Shown: in pieces, positions 1 to 9,376 of the stretch
How positions within the stretch are numbered: the stretch's first letter is position 1
Layout of the letters: every line of letters starts with the position of its first letter
Assembly (NCBI GenBank): GCA_031550615.1
Contig: JAVBOL010000035.1
Location: 1 to 46,660 of the forward strand
Length of the DNA stretch: 46,660 nucleotides
Direction: 5' to 3'
Origin: JAVBOW01 sp031550615
Lineage (GTDB): Bacteria > Bacteroidota > Bacteroidia > Bacteroidales > Rikenellaceae
Made by a program: the position numbers and the translations under genes
Notes under the pieces: model-generated
Databases searched by the model: none
What the model was told of the DNA's origin: nothing
The model's input: the letters and a program-made list of their open reading frames with translations, nothing else

Positions 1-1296
1 GTCGTAAAACATGACCGTTCCGTTGCCTTGCTCGATCGAATACTTCTGCGTATATTCCATCAGTTTAGTCGCGATCGGGGCAAGCTTGTTGATCCAGGCC
101 GGCACCGAGCAGTACTTGCTTTTCGGATAAGTATTCTCGAGCGGGGTCCTGCCTACCTGGCTGTAGTTGTTATAGTAAGCGAACGAAATGTGGTCTATGG
201 CATCCGCCATTTTTCGCCCGTTCAGGGTGGCAGGCATCGAAGCCGCATAACCCATGTTGTAAACGGTAAGCATTTTGTCGGGCATAGCGTCGCGCAACGC
301 AAGTACCAATTCCGCAAATTTCTCCTGGCTCGGCTGAGATATCGGGCCACTCTGGAGGTATTCGGAGTGTTCGTCGTCGAGGTCTATCCCATCCAGTCCG
401 TAAGCTTCTACGACAGCTTTACACTGTGCCGCAAAATCTGTCGCGAGTTGTCCTGTCAGAACGGACAGGCCGGTAAAGTCATGGTTGCCCAACACGCTGA
501 GAACGACCTTAATGCCTTTATCCTGCAACGGTTTGATGTACTTATCCCTGTTCGAGAGGATATGTTGCACATTGGGGTTGAATCTCAGTTCCGGGCGCTT
601 AGTGTCGTAGTTGTAGTTGATGTTGGAGGCGAAGATAACGGCGACGTCGAAGAATTGCTTACCGCTATTTTTCAGCGTATAGGAGCCGACGTTGAGTATG
701 TTTTGCTCGTTCACTTCGACATAGCACAGGACTTTGTAAGGCTTACTGTTGTCGGGAACCGGGTTGCCGACCTTCACAATATAGTAAAGCACCTTGTTCT
801 TCTCCTCGATCTTAATATTGTTGCCGGAGGTTGTCACCGAAACGGGCAACAGGTATTCGCCGTTTGCGAGCGAACCTTTAGAGAAGATAACTTTAAATTG
901 TGCAGATTCGGTTCTCCACTTATCAATTGAGATCGTGCCCGGAACAGTTACCTGGCCGGCAGGGAAAGCCTCATAATTGGTGAAATTGGCCCTGTTATAT
1001 GAGGCGACCAGCGAAGTGTTCGCTACCACGGAAACAGATTGCGCCGAAGATACCCCCTGGCTCAACCCGAAGATCACAGGTTGCTCGTAAGTGGCGTTGT
1101 TCAGGTCTATCCCGATAATATTACGCGGAATGTCGGTGTTGCGCAGGTAACCGAAGGTCTCCCCGGTCTGGTAGTGCGACTCGTCGACATTGTCGATCAA
1201 CACATCATCGCTGCATGAGGTGAGCATTGCCGCAGTACAGGTCGTGACGGCCAGGGCGAAAATTATCCTGTGGCACGTTTTTATAAGATTAAACAT
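1..1296 (-). CDS. DUF1735 + GH18 endo-beta-N-acetylglucosaminidase lipoprotein (3' end beyond window)
   Basis: An open frame runs leftward from ATG at 1294-1296 off the window edge; 432 codons are visible. Residues 1-28 form a lipoprotein signal ending in LTSC, and the following SDD is a typical surface-export signal of Bacteroidetes lipoproteins. Residues about 30-175 fit a DUF1735/BT_3987-like N-terminal beta-sandwich. From about 185 a GH18 TIM barrel begins, with the active-site motif DGIDLDDE (D302, D305, D307, E309; E309 is the expected acid). This form is typical of EndoF/EndoH-like enzymes that cut the chitobiose core of N-glycans using substrate-assisted catalysis. It is the last visible gene of the SusC1 operon, 26 nt after the LamG lipoprotein gene. 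Family assignment is firm; specificity for high-mannose glycans is inferred from gene order. Confidence 0.88.
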   Translation of the reverse strand, partial: MFNLIKTCHRIIFALAVTTCTAAMLTSCSDDVLIDNVDESHYQTGETFGYLRNTDIPRNIIGIDLNNATYEQPVIFGLSQGVSSAQSVSVVANTSLVASYNRANFTNYEAFPAGQVTVPGTISIDKWRTESAQFKVIFSKGSLANGEYLLPVSVTTSGNNIKIEEKNKVLYYIVKVGNPVPDNSKPYKVLCYVEVNEQNILNVGSYTLKNSGKQFFDVAVIFASNINYNYDTKRPELRFNPNVQHILSNRDKYIKPLQDKGIKVVLSVLGNHDFTGLSVLTGQLATDFAAQCKAVVEAYGLDGIDLDDEHSEYLQSGPISQPSQEKFAELVLALRDAMPDKMLTVYNMGYAASMPATLNGRKMADAIDHISFAYYNNYSQVGRTPLENTYPKSKYCSVPAWINKLAPIATKLMEYTQKYSIEQGNGTVMFYD

Positions 1297-1322
1297 AACG
1301 ATTGGAGTTTTTTTGTTATTAA

Positions 1323-2477
1323 TCAGTTCGCGGGCAGTTCGACTTTGACCCACTTTACGGCATTCTTGGCTACGGCGTTATTTCCGTTTGCCGAATGATC
1401 GATAACCGTCATTCCGGAGCCTTCGTCGAATTTCCAGTAAGCCACCAGACCGGCGGTCGTGGGATCAACATCATAGATGTTCTCTGCGATCTCCTGTTGC
1501 GTGCGGACCGTATTCCAAATACGCACTTCACACATGTCGCCGTCGAAGTAACGATCGGGCAGATAAGAATAACCGATATAGAAATTACGGTCGTTTTTCG
1601 GGTTGTTACCCAGGTCGATCGTCGAATAAGGGAACGTCATGCTGCTCGCCTGTACCATCTCACCGTTGATATACCATTTAAAGCTTTCCGTCCCCAAATC
1701 GTATGTACATGCGAGGTGCATCCAGTCGCCAGCCACGAGGTCCGGACCACGAAGATTGGCGCCGGTGTAAGCAAGCTGTACGGTGTTCTTCGGGAATGTA
1801 TCGCCGACACGTACCAGGCAGTAGTCCTCGACACCCATAATGGTGCTGATTTCCTTCCATTTGCGCGGACGGATCAGCGCCTCGAAAGTAATCCTGGTCA
1901 GACCCTGGGCTGCGGGGCTTGTGGCGAAAGTCGGGACTTCGAAATAGTTCTCGGTCATGGACACAGCCGTATTGATCATAGCGCCCTGGCGGATCACGTA
2001 GTACAGAGTTTTCGAACCTTCGAGCACATCCACGCCATTCGAATTTTCGATGGTCACAGGAAGAAGGAAGTTGACGCCGCGCGGCAATTCGTTCAGGTCG
2101 GTAAAATCGATCCTGATGTCATTGGAGCGGACGTTGCCCGAGTTAATGAGCGCCTCTGTGGCCGAGAAGGAGTAGTGGTCGACTGAAAGCGCGGTGTACT
2201 CCATGCCGGTCGATTTCGCATAATGGTCCAGAAGTGAAAAGTCTGCCCTATAAGTGACATTCACATCCGTCTGCTGGGGTTTGGCCAAAGCGGCCTGGAT
2301 CGTTTTCGAAAGGGTCACATCTTTTGGCTTCAAGGCGATGGACAACGTATTGTTGTTCTCGGCTTGTTTTATATAGACCTTGTTGTCGAAATTCGACTCG
2401 CCTTCGCCAACCCTGTTGCAACCGGCCAGCGCCAATGCAGCTGCGGCGATCGCCAAAGTGATATTGCTGAATTTCAT
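1323..2477 (-). CDS. DUF1735-LamG surface glycan-binding lipoprotein
   Basis: 384 residues. The N-terminus is a lipoprotein signal ending in LAGC (Cys20). Residues about 30-165 look like a DUF1735 domain, with the ending LYYVIRQG comparable to LYYIVKVG in the adjacent GH18 protein. Residues about 180-375 form a concanavalin/LamG jelly roll, including WMHLACTYD, FKWYINGEMV, EVRIWNTVRT and a final LVAYWKFDEGSG stretch. No catalytic residues are recognisable. It is probably a surface glycan-binding protein holding glycans for the GH18 enzyme and SusCD. It lies 6 nt after the GH18-like pseudoenzyme gene and 26 nt before the GH18 gene, so it is cotranscribed. The equivalent position in the B. thetaiotaomicron N-glycan locus is, as I recall, occupied by a similar protein. 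Confidence 0.82.
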   Translation of the reverse strand: MKFSNITLAIAAAALALAGCNRVGEGESNFDNKVYIKQAENNNTLSIALKPKDVTLSKTIQAALAKPQQTDVNVTYRADFSLLDHYAKSTGMEYTALSVDHYSFSATEALINSGNVRSNDIRIDFTDLNELPRGVNFLLPVTIENSNGVDVLEGSKTLYYVIRQGAMINTAVSMTENYFEVPTFATSPAAQGLTRITFEALIRPRKWKEISTIMGVEDYCLVRVGDTFPKNTVQLAYTGANLRGPDLVAGDWMHLACTYDLGTESFKWYINGEMVQASSMTFPYSTIDLGNNPKNDRNFYIGYSYLPDRYFDGDMCEVRIWNTVRTQQEIAENIYDVDPTTAGLVAYWKFDEGSGMTVIDHSANGNNAVAKNAVKWVKVELPAN

Positions 2478-2483
2478 GGTTTC

Positions 2484-3536
2484 TTAGTTTTGTCCCGAAG
2501 GGTTCATAATGCCGATTGCGGCACGCACATGCAGGTATATCATTTCCGCATTGTAATAGTCGTGGTTTATCAGGTATACGCCCATGCCTGCCTTGCGATA
2601 CGAACTCCCGACAGACATCCAGTATGCGGTTTCGGTAATAGCGCTCTTTCCGCCATCGAAAATACCCCGATCGTCGTCATCGACGTTGAGTTTGAAGGGG
2701 ATCGACGTAACGATCGTGCGATCGGTCGGAACGCCCACGGTAAGCGATTTGAGCACTTCGAAACTGATGCCGTTCGCGTTTGTTGTGGTGGCGTAAGCGT
2801 GTATCACGATGTAACTGAACATTTCAAATACGTCGGTGTCGGTCACGAACTGCGGCAGTCCTTCGAATATGAACATTTTGCCCTCATTGGCGGGATCTTC
2901 CTTCGCTGCCTCAACCTTGCCGAAGATCACTTCCTGAATATCTTCGTATTCCGACTTCTCCTCTTCGCTGAGCGTAGAGGTCGCGCAACCGTTGAAATAG
3001 AGGCTTACCCCGTCGTAGTTGTACTTTTGGATCAGGGCCAGGCCGTTGTCCATGAATTCGGTCAACTCCTCGATGAGGTCTTCGGTGAAATCCGTCCCGG
3101 CATTTTCGGCGGCAAGCTTGCGCGCCGCGAAATCGGCGGCGAACTTTTCATAGTCGAGCCTGAAGATAACCTTCGTGCCTTTGTCGCTTTGCAACTCCGC
3201 GATGTTGGCGATCTCCTTGTCCGTCAGGTTGTCGGGAGAGAGCAGCGACACCATATCCACGCTGTCGGGCAGCGATGCCAGGCTTCCTGCGCGGCTCGGT
3301 GTGGCTTTGTCGCTGTTGTCGAACCATCCCATCATGATCTGGTGGTAAGAGTTCTTGTAGGCTTTCAGATTTTGAAGATACTCTTTATACAGAGCGCTGT
3401 TCTTGTCGGCGATCTTCCGGGCCGTAATGTCGATGCTCTCCTGGTCTGTCCAATCGGAGCATGACGCCATCACGGCGGCTGCTGCGATCAGCAGTCCGGC
3501 AGATACTATTCTTTTGATCTCAAATATCTTTTTCAT
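2484..3536 (-). CDS. GH18-fold lipoprotein lacking catalytic residues (probable glycan-binding protein)
   Basis: 350 residues with a lipoprotein signal ending in MASC (Cys26), followed by SDW. The rest has the layout of Bacteroidetes GH18-like proteins (PF16141 type): strand TKVIFRLDYE, helix region, strand YNYDGVSLYFNG, then FIFEGLPQFV, YIVIHAYAT and a final MGVYLINHDYY. At the place of the GH18 motif DGxDxDxE it reads DGVSLYFN (residues 175-182), so both inner aspartates and the catalytic glutamate are replaced by S178, Y180 and N182. A chitinase-type hydrolase therefore cannot work here, and a glycan-binding role is inferred. The gene sits 9 nt after susD and 6 nt before the LamG gene. The fold assignment is good; the binding function is not shown. 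Confidence 0.8.
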   Translation of the reverse strand: MKKIFEIKRIVSAGLLIAAAAVMASCSDWTDQESIDITARKIADKNSALYKEYLQNLKAYKNSYHQIMMGWFDNSDKATPSRAGSLASLPDSVDMVSLLSPDNLTDKEIANIAELQSDKGTKVIFRLDYEKFAADFAARKLAAENAGTDFTEDLIEELTEFMDNGLALIQKYNYDGVSLYFNGCATSTLSEEEKSEYEDIQEVIFGKVEAAKEDPANEGKMFIFEGLPQFVTDTDVFEMFSYIVIHAYATTTNANGISFEVLKSLTVGVPTDRTIVTSIPFKLNVDDDDRGIFDGGKSAITETAYWMSVGSSYRKAGMGVYLINHDYYNAEMIYLHVRAAIGIMNPSGQN

Positions 3537-3545
3537 GGCTTGTCA

Positions 3546-5120
3546 TTAGTTTTTCTTGTCCCACCACAGTTTAGTGCCCTGTGTGTCGCGTCCCCCGAGA
3601 AGATCGATAGCCTCCTGGAGGTTTTCGGTGTTTTCATAGTACTCGGTGTCGGGGAAGGGCAGCCTCTTCACGAATTGGCCCACAGGGACATTGCCGCCGC
3701 TTTTATTGAGCACCACGGGCATGAGCTTGGGATAGCCGGTGCGCCTGAACTCACTCCAGGATTCGATGCCGAGCGGATAGTTGGCGATCCATTTCTGGGT
3801 GATGATGCGTTCGAGATTGACCTCGAATGCTGCGTTGTTGTCGTATTTGATGGTAATGGTGCTTGTCGCGCCGTTGTACGAATAGGTGCCGAGAGGATCG
3901 ATATAAGAAGCCGGCGTTTTATCCGTATTGGCAAGGTATGTCGCCGCACCACCGACCTGGTGTTGCCCGAAAGAGAGCGTCACGCCCTGGTTGTAGAGCT
4001 CCTCTGCAGTCGCACCCATCGACCATCCGCGCAGCGCGCCTTCGGCCATAAGGAACGACACCTCGGCGGCATTCATCCACATGATGGGGTCGGTGATGCC
4101 TACGATAGGCGTCGAGTATTGTGTGGCGACCGTTTTGTCAGCCACGTCGATGCCCGAGCGCAAACCTTGGTAAGTGGAGGTATAACCCTCTATAAGGCAT
4201 GGTTTGAAATATTTTTCGCGGCGGGGATCTTCGTATCCGTTCATGAATGAAACGATGTCGGCGCCGGCGCGATCATCGCCCCATTGCACCACCTGCATCT
4301 CGAAGGGGTTGAATACCACCGACATGAATGCGTTGTCCGCATTCTGTGTCATAACGCCCACGCTGTGCGCGACGGCCTCTTCCGCTTTCTGCTGAGCCTT
4401 GGCCGGAGCGACATAGCTCAGGCGAACGGCCATACGCAGTTTGAGCGAATTGGCGAATTTGACCCAGTTGCGAAGGTTGCCCGAGTACACAAGGTCTAAT
4501 TTCTTGTAAAGTGCAGGATCGCTGTTTATGTTTGCGGTAAACACGTCGATAACCTCGTCGAGCTCGTCGAACATGTGGTCGTAGACCTCCTCTTGCGAAT
4601 CATAGGGGGCTGAAAGGGCCGTGCTGCCCGTGCCGCCCGCCGCACTCATCTGCGAATAGGGAATGGGACCGTAGCTGTCGGTGACGCGGTGCATCGAAGC
4701 GACGCGAAGCAGTTTTCCCCAAGCCAATACCACGGGATCCTCGGTGGCGGCCTGAAGCTTTTGGTAGGCGGGATAAACCCCGGCTATAACGTCGTTGAAC
4801 GGTGCGCGGTACCAGTCCACGGGAGGGTTGTAGGTCGAGAACTGTGCCGACCTGGGGACCGTATGCGATGTATAACCGGCGTAAGTGCATCCGGCAAGCA
4901 CCTCAAAGAACTGGTGCAGGTGCTCTTTTTCGCCGGGGATCACCATATTCTGGAGATCGCTCATTGCCGCCATGATGCTGTAACCTCCCCTGTCCAGCTC
5001 TTCTTTGTCGATCTGGTAGGGGTTTTTGTTCATCTTCTCGAAATTCTTGGTGCAGGCCTGCAACGATAACAGCGCGATGGCCGGCAACAGAATCCTAACT
5101 ATTGATTTATTCAGTGTCAT
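3546..5120 (-). CDS. SusD/RagB-family outer-membrane nutrient-binding lipoprotein
   Basis: 524 residues. A lipoprotein signal ends in LQAC (Cys22), followed by the usual SusD opening (NFEKMNKNPYQ). The protein is largely alpha-helical with TPR-like helices, including WGKLLRVASMHRVTDSYGPIPYS and LVYSGNLRNWVKFANSLKLRMA, which are hallmarks of the SusD-like group resembling PF12771. The C-terminal part contains MWMNAAEVSFLMAEGALRG and YPLGIESWSEFRRTGYPKL, also typical. It forms the lid of the SusC transporter and delivers glycans to it. It starts 12 nt after susC and precedes three surface lipoproteins. Context suggests N-glycan oligosaccharides as ligand, which is an inference. Confidence 0.93.
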   Translation of the reverse strand: MTLNKSIVRILLPAIALLSLQACTKNFEKMNKNPYQIDKEELDRGGYSIMAAMSDLQNMVIPGEKEHLHQFFEVLAGCTYAGYTSHTVPRSAQFSTYNPPVDWYRAPFNDVIAGVYPAYQKLQAATEDPVVLAWGKLLRVASMHRVTDSYGPIPYSQMSAAGGTGSTALSAPYDSQEEVYDHMFDELDEVIDVFTANINSDPALYKKLDLVYSGNLRNWVKFANSLKLRMAVRLSYVAPAKAQQKAEEAVAHSVGVMTQNADNAFMSVVFNPFEMQVVQWGDDRAGADIVSFMNGYEDPRREKYFKPCLIEGYTSTYQGLRSGIDVADKTVATQYSTPIVGITDPIMWMNAAEVSFLMAEGALRGWSMGATAEELYNQGVTLSFGQHQVGGAATYLANTDKTPASYIDPLGTYSYNGATSTITIKYDNNAAFEVNLERIITQKWIANYPLGIESWSEFRRTGYPKLMPVVLNKSGGNVPVGQFVKRLPFPDTEYYENTENLQEAIDLLGGRDTQGTKLWWDKKN

Positions 5121-5132
5121 TTCCGTAGCAGA

Positions 5133-8100
5133 TTAAAATTTGATTCTGACGTTGAAGCCGATGTTGCGGGTCGAAGGCATCATGAAATAGTCTATGCCCT
5201 GGTAGAAGTTACCCGCCGTGGCCACGGATTCGGGATCGAACGGGGCTTTGTTGTAGATCATCCACAGGTTGCGGCCAACGAGCGAGAAGGTCATCTCCAT
5301 CACGTTGCCCAACTTGCGTTTGGGTATGGTATAGCCGAGGCTGGCCTCCTGCAGACGTACGTTGGTGGCGCTGTAGGTGTAGTATTGGGGTACGCCGCTG
5401 TCGCTGCCGATAGTGGTGAACCACGTTTGGGCGTCGATCCTCTCGCTGCCGTTTATCAGCACGCCGCCATTGTCGCGCGCGGCGGCAGACCTTTCGGATA
5501 CACCGTAGGCGTCGAGCGCGGCCTGGGTCGCGGAGTATACCACGCCGCCCAAACGTGCCGAGAACATAAAGCCGAGGTTAATGCCCTTCCATGAGATGTC
5601 GTTGCGCCATGCGAGGTTGGCTTTGGGGAATACGCTGCCGATATAGATATCCTGTACATTGTCCTCGACGGTCACCTTTCCGTCCGCATCGACGTAGATA
5701 TCACCGTTGCTGTCGCGCCTCAGGTCGCGTGCGGAGTATAGGTCACCCATGCTTCCGCCTGTCTTGAGGATGAAGCGGGCGCGGGCAAGGCCGCCGATAT
5801 TGAGCCTGTCCACGGAGATCACCTCATGGGTTTCGGGGTGCACATAGCTGTCGAGCAGCTCGGTTATCTTGTTGCGGTTGGCGCTGAAGGTGAAGTTGGA
5901 GCTCCATCCCCAGTCGTTCCATTTGTTGGTGTAACCGAGGGTGGCTTCGATACCTTTATTCACGACGGCGCCGCTCTGCACGTATAGGGTCTGGTAGCCC
6001 GACGATACGCTTATCTGAGGGTCGAAAGTCTGGTTGCGCGTGGTGGCATAGTAAAGCGACAGGTCGAAGTTGAAATGCTTGAACATGCGTGCGGTCACAC
6101 CGGCCTCCCATGAATCCGTGCGCTCGGCGAACAGTTCGTCCATGGGGTAGTGGGGCAGCACCGTGCTCCAACCCCCTTTGAGCGCAGGGTAGGTCTGGGT
6201 GGTAAGTCCGCGCGCCGGAGGCGTACCCACCGAAGCAAACGAACCGCGGACCTTAAGGTAGGATATCTGCCTGGGCAGGTCGAACATCTCTGAAACGATG
6301 GCCGAGAGACCTACCGAAGGATAGAAGAAACCGGTTTTCTGCTGGGGAGAGCCGGCCAGCGCCGACGCCCAGTCGTTACGTCCCGTAACGGTGAGGTAAT
6401 AGGTGCCCTTGTAGCCCACTTCGACGCTTCCGAAAAGGGATTGCATCTGTTCGCGGAAACCTTCCTGTACGGTGGACCGCTGCATCTTGTCGAGGTTCAG
6501 TACGTTAAATACGTTATACTGCCCCTTGAAACCATCGGGATCGTCGAGAGCGATAGGTCCTCCTACTCCGAGCATGTCTGAATACATGTCGGTTATGCTT
6601 GCGCCGAAGTTGGCGATAAACGACAGGTTCTGGGTGCTCTTATTTATATTCAGCAGGACGTCTGCGTATGTTTGTTTGTCGTTGCTCTTCTCCTCCAGGT
6701 ATTGGCCTTTGCGACCGGCCAGGGTGGCGTTGGTCGTCGCCCAGAGCTTTTCGGTGTAGGTGTTGTTGGAGTTGTCCACGCGCGCACGTCCGGTAAGGTT
6801 GAGCCAGTCGGTAACGTCGTAGCTCAACCCCACGTTGAACAGGGTGCGTTTGCGGTCGTTGTTCTTCAGGTTGCGGTAGTTGATCCAGTAGGGGTTTTGA
6901 AGGCGGAAAGTTCCCTCGCCCTGCGGCCAGTATTGTTCGTAAATGCCTTCGGTGGCGTTCCAGCGCTCAAATATCTTCGTCGAGCCGAAATCGTCGCTGC
7001 GGGGGAAGAGGTACGCCGACGCCAGGGGGTTTGAATAAACGCCCTGGTTGAGCATATTCTGGTCTTTCTGGATGATGTAGCTTCCGCCGAAATCGAGCCT
7101 CATCTTATCGTCCAGGAAAGAGGACGTGTTGCGGAAAGTGAAGTTGTAGCGGTCGTACTGGTTGTTGGGCACGATGCCGTTGGAGTTGATGGTCGCGGCG
7201 GAGAAATACGACTGGTTCTTCTTGGTACCGGTGGAGAGCGAAACCGAGTTGTTGTAGATAACGCCGGTTTGCAGGTAATTCTTGGCGGGGTCGTAGCCCG
7301 TGCGGTTCGCTGAATTCAGCTTGTCGCCCCAGCTCAGGATAAGTGAGCCGTTGCCGTCGCCCGTGCCGTAGCGGTTCTGGAATTCGGGCATTACAAAGGC
7401 GTTGAGTATCTCTGTGCCGCTCGACACCGAGAGCTCGGTCTTGTCTATCGCACCCTTTTTGGTCGTAATGACGATAGCGCCGTTGGCGGCATGGCTGCCG
7501 TAAAGGGCTGCCGCCGCTGCGCCGGTCAGGGCTGAAACGCTTTCGATGTCTTCGGGGTTGATGTCGGCAATCGCCTCGGAGCTGCCCCTCGATCCGAATT
7601 CCGTTTCGCCGGGATTCATCATATTGTACATCGGCATGCCGTCGATAACATAGAGCACATTGCTCGAATTAGTGATCGACTTGTTACCGCGCATAACCAC
7701 TTTGCTGGCTCCGCCGACGCCCGAAGAACTGGAGTTAACGTTCATACCAGCCACTTTGCCCGAAAGCGAATTGATAAGGTTGGCGTCTTTTACCGTGGTC
7801 AGTTCGCCGCCGCCCACTTCCTGGACGTTATAGCTGAGCGCCTTGCTTGCACGCTTGATACCGAGGGCGGTAACGACCACATCGTCGAAAACGATGGAAG
7901 TCTCCTCCATCGTGATGTCGATAACGGTGTTCCTTCCGGCCCTCACGAATTGCGTGGTGTAACCCAAGTAGGAGAAAGACAGCTCGGCGTTTTCACCCGG
8001 AACGTTCAGTGAGTAGGTCCCGTTAATGCCGGTGGACGACTGAAGGTCGGTGCCCTGTACACGGACGGCAACGCCGATGAGCGGTGTTCCCCTCACGTCG

Positions 8101-8471
8101 AGCACCGTTCCCGACACGATACGCCCGGCCTTCTCCTTACCGTCCGAAAGTTCGTCGGCGGCGGAAAGGTAGCAAACGTTGTCGTCGATCTTGTAGGTGA
8201 TCCCGGTGCCTTTCAGCGCGATGTCGAGCAGCTGGTTCAGCGGTACGTTCTTCACGTCGACCGAATTGACTTTCCTGCTGACGATCTTGCTGTCATGGAA
8301 AAACTGAAATGCAGTTTTCGCCTTGGCCGCATCGATTATCTGACCCAGGGTCGGATCTTTTGCAGCAATGGTGATTTGGGCCGCGGAGCGCCCAATACCG
8401 GCGAACAAGAAAAAAAACGCCAGTAACAGCACAAGGCCAGTTTTCCGGCGCCGAAGTTCAGATTTCTTCAT
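5133..8471 (-). CDS. SusC/RagA TonB-dependent transporter with N-terminal STN signalling domain
   Basis: 1112 residues. A signal peptide (cleavage near SAAQ, residue 32) is followed by an STN secretin/TonB short domain at about 33-105, a carboxypeptidase-regulatory-like beta-sandwich at about 117-205, a plug domain at about 210-335 (VIDGMPMYN, ALTGAAAAALYGSHAANGAIVITTKKG) and a 22-strand barrel ending in GFNVRIKF. The STN domain is the part that contacts a periplasmic FecR anti-sigma factor. Its presence fits the divergent sigma/FecR pair at 8753-10375 and is missing from the other SusC in this window. It imports oligosaccharides made by the surface GH18 enzyme. It is the first gene of the leftward operon, so the promoter should lie in 8472-8752. 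Confidence 0.95.
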   Translation of the reverse strand: MKKSELRRRKTGLVLLLAFFFLFAGIGRSAAQITIAAKDPTLGQIIDAAKAKTAFQFFHDSKIVSRKVNSVDVKNVPLNQLLDIALKGTGITYKIDDNVCYLSAADELSDGKEKAGRIVSGTVLDVRGTPLIGVAVRVQGTDLQSSTGINGTYSLNVPGENAELSFSYLGYTTQFVRAGRNTVIDITMEETSIVFDDVVVTALGIKRASKALSYNVQEVGGGELTTVKDANLINSLSGKVAGMNVNSSSSGVGGASKVVMRGNKSITNSSNVLYVIDGMPMYNMMNPGETEFGSRGSSEAIADINPEDIESVSALTGAAAAALYGSHAANGAIVITTKKGAIDKTELSVSSGTEILNAFVMPEFQNRYGTGDGNGSLILSWGDKLNSANRTGYDPAKNYLQTGVIYNNSVSLSTGTKKNQSYFSAATINSNGIVPNNQYDRYNFTFRNTSSFLDDKMRLDFGGSYIIQKDQNMLNQGVYSNPLASAYLFPRSDDFGSTKIFERWNATEGIYEQYWPQGEGTFRLQNPYWINYRNLKNNDRKRTLFNVGLSYDVTDWLNLTGRARVDNSNNTYTEKLWATTNATLAGRKGQYLEEKSNDKQTYADVLLNINKSTQNLSFIANFGASITDMYSDMLGVGGPIALDDPDGFKGQYNVFNVLNLDKMQRSTVQEGFREQMQSLFGSVEVGYKGTYYLTVTGRNDWASALAGSPQQKTGFFYPSVGLSAIVSEMFDLPRQISYLKVRGSFASVGTPPARGLTTQTYPALKGGWSTVLPHYPMDELFAERTDSWEAGVTARMFKHFNFDLSLYYATTRNQTFDPQISVSSGYQTLYVQSGAVVNKGIEATLGYTNKWNDWGWSSNFTFSANRNKITELLDSYVHPETHEVISVDRLNIGGLARARFILKTGGSMGDLYSARDLRRDSNGDIYVDADGKVTVEDNVQDIYIGSVFPKANLAWRNDISWKGINLGFMFSARLGGVVYSATQAALDAYGVSERSAAARDNGGVLINGSERIDAQTWFTTIGSDSGVPQYYTYSATNVRLQEASLGYTIPKRKLGNVMEMTFSLVGRNLWMIYNKAPFDPESVATAGNFYQGIDYFMMPSTRNIGFNVRIKF

Positions 8472-8752
8472 TCCGATAATGAAATTGGTTAATAAAGGTT
8501 TAAGTTTTTAGGTAGTTCCTAATATCTGAAACAGCCGTACCCGTAAAAACACTTACCTTTCCCAGATAAATTATAACTATCTATGTTTTTTATTTATTAT
8601 GTTTGCCATTCGATATTTTAATATGGCGGAAAGCCATAGCCGTGAGTTATTCAGATATTGAATGCGTTAGGCGGTATGAGGTTTTATGAGATTCATTTTT
8701 ACGCCGGCACGCGGTAAGTGTTTTTGTTTACTTATTTGTTATTAATAGTAGA
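8472..8752. promoter_or_regulatory. Divergent control region between susC (left) and ECF sigma gene (right)
   Basis: This 281-bp AT-rich gap separates the divergent starts of the STN-type SusC and the sigma factor gene, so it must carry the promoters of both units. No gene, RNA or strong hairpin is visible. On the right side a TA-N4-TTTG sequence occurs near 8729-8738, close to but not matching the Bacteroidetes TAnnTTTG -7 box. I found no exact TAnnTTTG on either strand. The left unit is presumably read by the ECF sigma factor itself, whose recognition sequence I cannot deduce from one promoter. Confidence 0.6.
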
Positions 8753-9322
8753 ATGGGGATTTTTCGACATCAAATAAGCCGAAAAGGTGACGAAAGCCGC
8801 ATTGATGTTGATGGGATATTCGAGGGGCTTTTCAGGAAGCACTACGCCGCGCTTTTCTTTTACGCCAACCGTATCCTTGACCAGTTGCAGGCCGAAGACG
8901 TTGTACAGGATGCTTTCGCCGACCTCTGGGAGCGCAGGGATTCACTGGATCTGAGCGGTAATATCCGTGCATTTTTGTACAGGTCGGTATATACCCGGTG
9001 CCTTAACCGGCTAAAGCACGATGCGATAGCAAAAAACTACGGACAGGCGCAGATAAACGTCTACATCAAGAAGGCGGAATATATGTCCCCCGACAATAAC
9101 GAAGTAATAAAGCAACTTGAAGACACAGAAACCGGAGTAAAAATAGAACACGCGATAGAAGCGCTGCCGCCGAAATGCCGTGAAGTTTTCAGGCTCAGTT
9201 ATCTCTACGATATGAAAAACGCCCAGATAGCACTGGCTTTGGGAATATCCCTGCGAACAGTGGAAGCCCACATGTATAAGGCGTTGAAATCTCTCAGGGA
9301 AGAGCTATGGTATCTGCGCTGA
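8753..9322 (+). CDS. ECF-type RNA polymerase sigma factor of the SusC/FecR regulatory class
   Basis: 189 residues with sigma-70 region 2 at about 22-90 (FRKHYAALFFYANRILDQL, AEDVVQDAFADLWERR, IRAFLYRSVYTRCLNRLKH) and region 4 at about 125-185 (ALPPKCREVFRLSYLYDMKN, IALALGISLRTVEAHMYKAL). This is the standard two-domain ECF layout of the Bacteroidetes sigma family linked to PULs. It should direct RNA polymerase to the adjacent susC operon once released by the FecR anti-sigma, encoded 54 nt downstream on the same strand. The chosen ATG at 8753 follows an AT-rich leader and gives a normal length for the family. Confidence 0.93.
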   Translation: MGIFRHQISRKGDESRIDVDGIFEGLFRKHYAALFFYANRILDQLQAEDVVQDAFADLWERRDSLDLSGNIRAFLYRSVYTRCLNRLKHDAIAKNYGQAQINVYIKKAEYMSPDNNEVIKQLEDTETGVKIEHAIEALPPKCREVFRLSYLYDMKNAQIALALGISLRTVEAHMYKALKSLREELWYLR

Positions 9323-9376
9323 AACGCACGCGACAAAATAATGACAACGCATATTTAAAGATTCAAAGAACATAAA

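Noticed and set aside
28..930. 300-codon open frame on the plus strand
   Set aside because: It is antisense to the DUF1735-GH18 gene, shows no domain, and its composition follows from the GC-rich opposite strand.
2364..3464. 366-codon plus-strand open frame
   Set aside because: Antisense to the LamG and GH18-like genes and spans their junction; no protein features.
8472..8752. Possible small RNA or small gene in the largest intergenic gap
   Set aside because: No open frame with protein-like composition, no strong hairpin with U-tract, and the gap is explained by two divergent promoters.
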